This document shows, piece by piece, positions 63,723 to 64,000 of a stretch of 64,000 nucleotides of DNA. The notes below the pieces were generated by a model. That model ran no database searches. It had not been told where the DNA came from and saw only the letters and a program-made list of their open reading frames with translations. The position numbers and the translations under genes were made by a program. Location: contig OZ245018.1 in the NCBI GenBank assembly GCA_965223825.1, positions 1,054,001-1,118,000 on the forward strand, given 5' to 3'. The first letter of the stretch is position 1; the number at the start of each line of letters is the position of its first letter. Source of the stretch: CAJXQU01 sp965223825. Lineage in GTDB: Bacteria; Pseudomonadota; Gammaproteobacteria; CAJXQU01.

Positions 63723-64000
63723 ATGATGAAAATGCAGGCCTTAATCATCGTTCTTGCACCGTTAATCGGTGCGATCATCGCGGGTCTGTTTGGTAAAAAA
63801 ATAGGGCGATCAGGCGCACATTGGGTGACGATATTAGGCGTGGCGATCAGCTTCTTATTATCGTTAAATTTGTATATTCAGATTATTTGGAACGGTGCAC
63901 CATCGTTTAATGCAAATGTTTATACGTGGCTTATCAGTGGTGATATTGCGTTTTATGTCGGCTTTTTAATCGATCAACTGACTGTCACCATGATGGTCGT
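63723..64000 (+). CDS. nuoL: NADH-quinone oxidoreductase subunit L, N-terminal part (runs off the right edge)
   Basis: The frame is open from ATG 63723 (AAAGGA upstream) to the edge, about 92 codons. It begins MMKMQALIIVLAPLIGAI, with further hydrophobic segments and YTWLISGDIAFYVGFLIDQLTVTMM, the typical NuoL start region before the proton-channel helices. ATG 63726 is an alternative start. Position after nuoK confirms the call. Confidence 0.95.
   Translation, partial: MMKMQALIIVLAPLIGAIIAGLFGKKIGRSGAHWVTILGVAISFLLSLNLYIQIIWNGAPSFNANVYTWLISGDIAFYVGFLIDQLTVTMMV

Overview
The window reads as a chromosomal segment of a moderately AT-rich gammaproteobacterium. The evidence is gene order: thrS-infC-rpmI-rplT, pheS-pheT-ihfA-merR, tpiA-secG-tRNA-Leu followed by a nuoA-to-nuoL operon with separate nuoC and nuoD. 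A fused SoxYZ-like carrier of the type linked to quinoprotein dehydrogenases, an OFA-family (oxalate/formate) transporter and moaA-fdhD together hint at a methylotrophic or formate-oxidising lifestyle, for example Methylophaga-like. The genus is an inference and cannot be proved from this sequence.

Layout. 1-2826: two leftward TonB-dependent receptors, each preceded by a Fur-box-like sequence (iron uptake). 3294-4709: a transglutaminase-like protein with a clear terminator, and an HU-like protein. 4710-5807: about 1.1 kb without a gene. 5808-16920: a complete type I-F2 (I-Fv) CRISPR-Cas locus, with cas1, cas2-3, cas7fv, cas5fv and cas6f, then a frameshifted small ORF remnant, a terminator-like hairpin, an AT-rich leader and an array of 65 repeats and 64 spacers. 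17091-24693: tRNA-Val, the translation genes (thrS, infC, rpmI, rplT, pheS, pheT), ihfA, a MerR regulator and tRNA-Pro. 25000-31301: glmS, a GlrR-like sigma54 activator, an Hpt protein and a hybrid histidine kinase. 31726-44922: an exopolysaccharide cluster whose first four genes resemble XrtA/PEP-CTERM-associated families. 45281-49322: a small exported protein, fdhD, moaA and an OFA transporter. 49431-52731: SoxYZ-like, BON/OmpA and HhH proteins. 52920-64000: tpiA, secG, tRNA-Leu and the complex I operon, which runs off the right edge inside nuoL.

How the parts work together. The CRISPR locus is a minimal Cascade lacking Cas8f. Cas6f keeps its catalytic His29 and should cut transcripts of the array to give crRNAs with an 8-nt CUUAGAAA handle. 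Cas5fv and Cas7fv would form the surveillance complex, and Cas2-3 with Cas1 would serve interference and adaptation. The array records history: five consecutive repeat-spacer units are exactly duplicated in tandem, and two spacers acquired far apart share a 22-nt core but differ at the PAM-proximal end.

A second possible system is regulatory. A GlrR-like activator gene lies between two intergenic TGTC-N10-GACA palindromes, one upstream of glmS and one upstream of the exopolysaccharide cluster. The second is followed at a typical distance by a sigma54-like GG-N10-GC element. Together with the Hpt protein and hybrid kinase this suggests a phosphorelay coupling amino-sugar synthesis to exopolysaccharide production. 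This is a hypothesis from motifs and position only.
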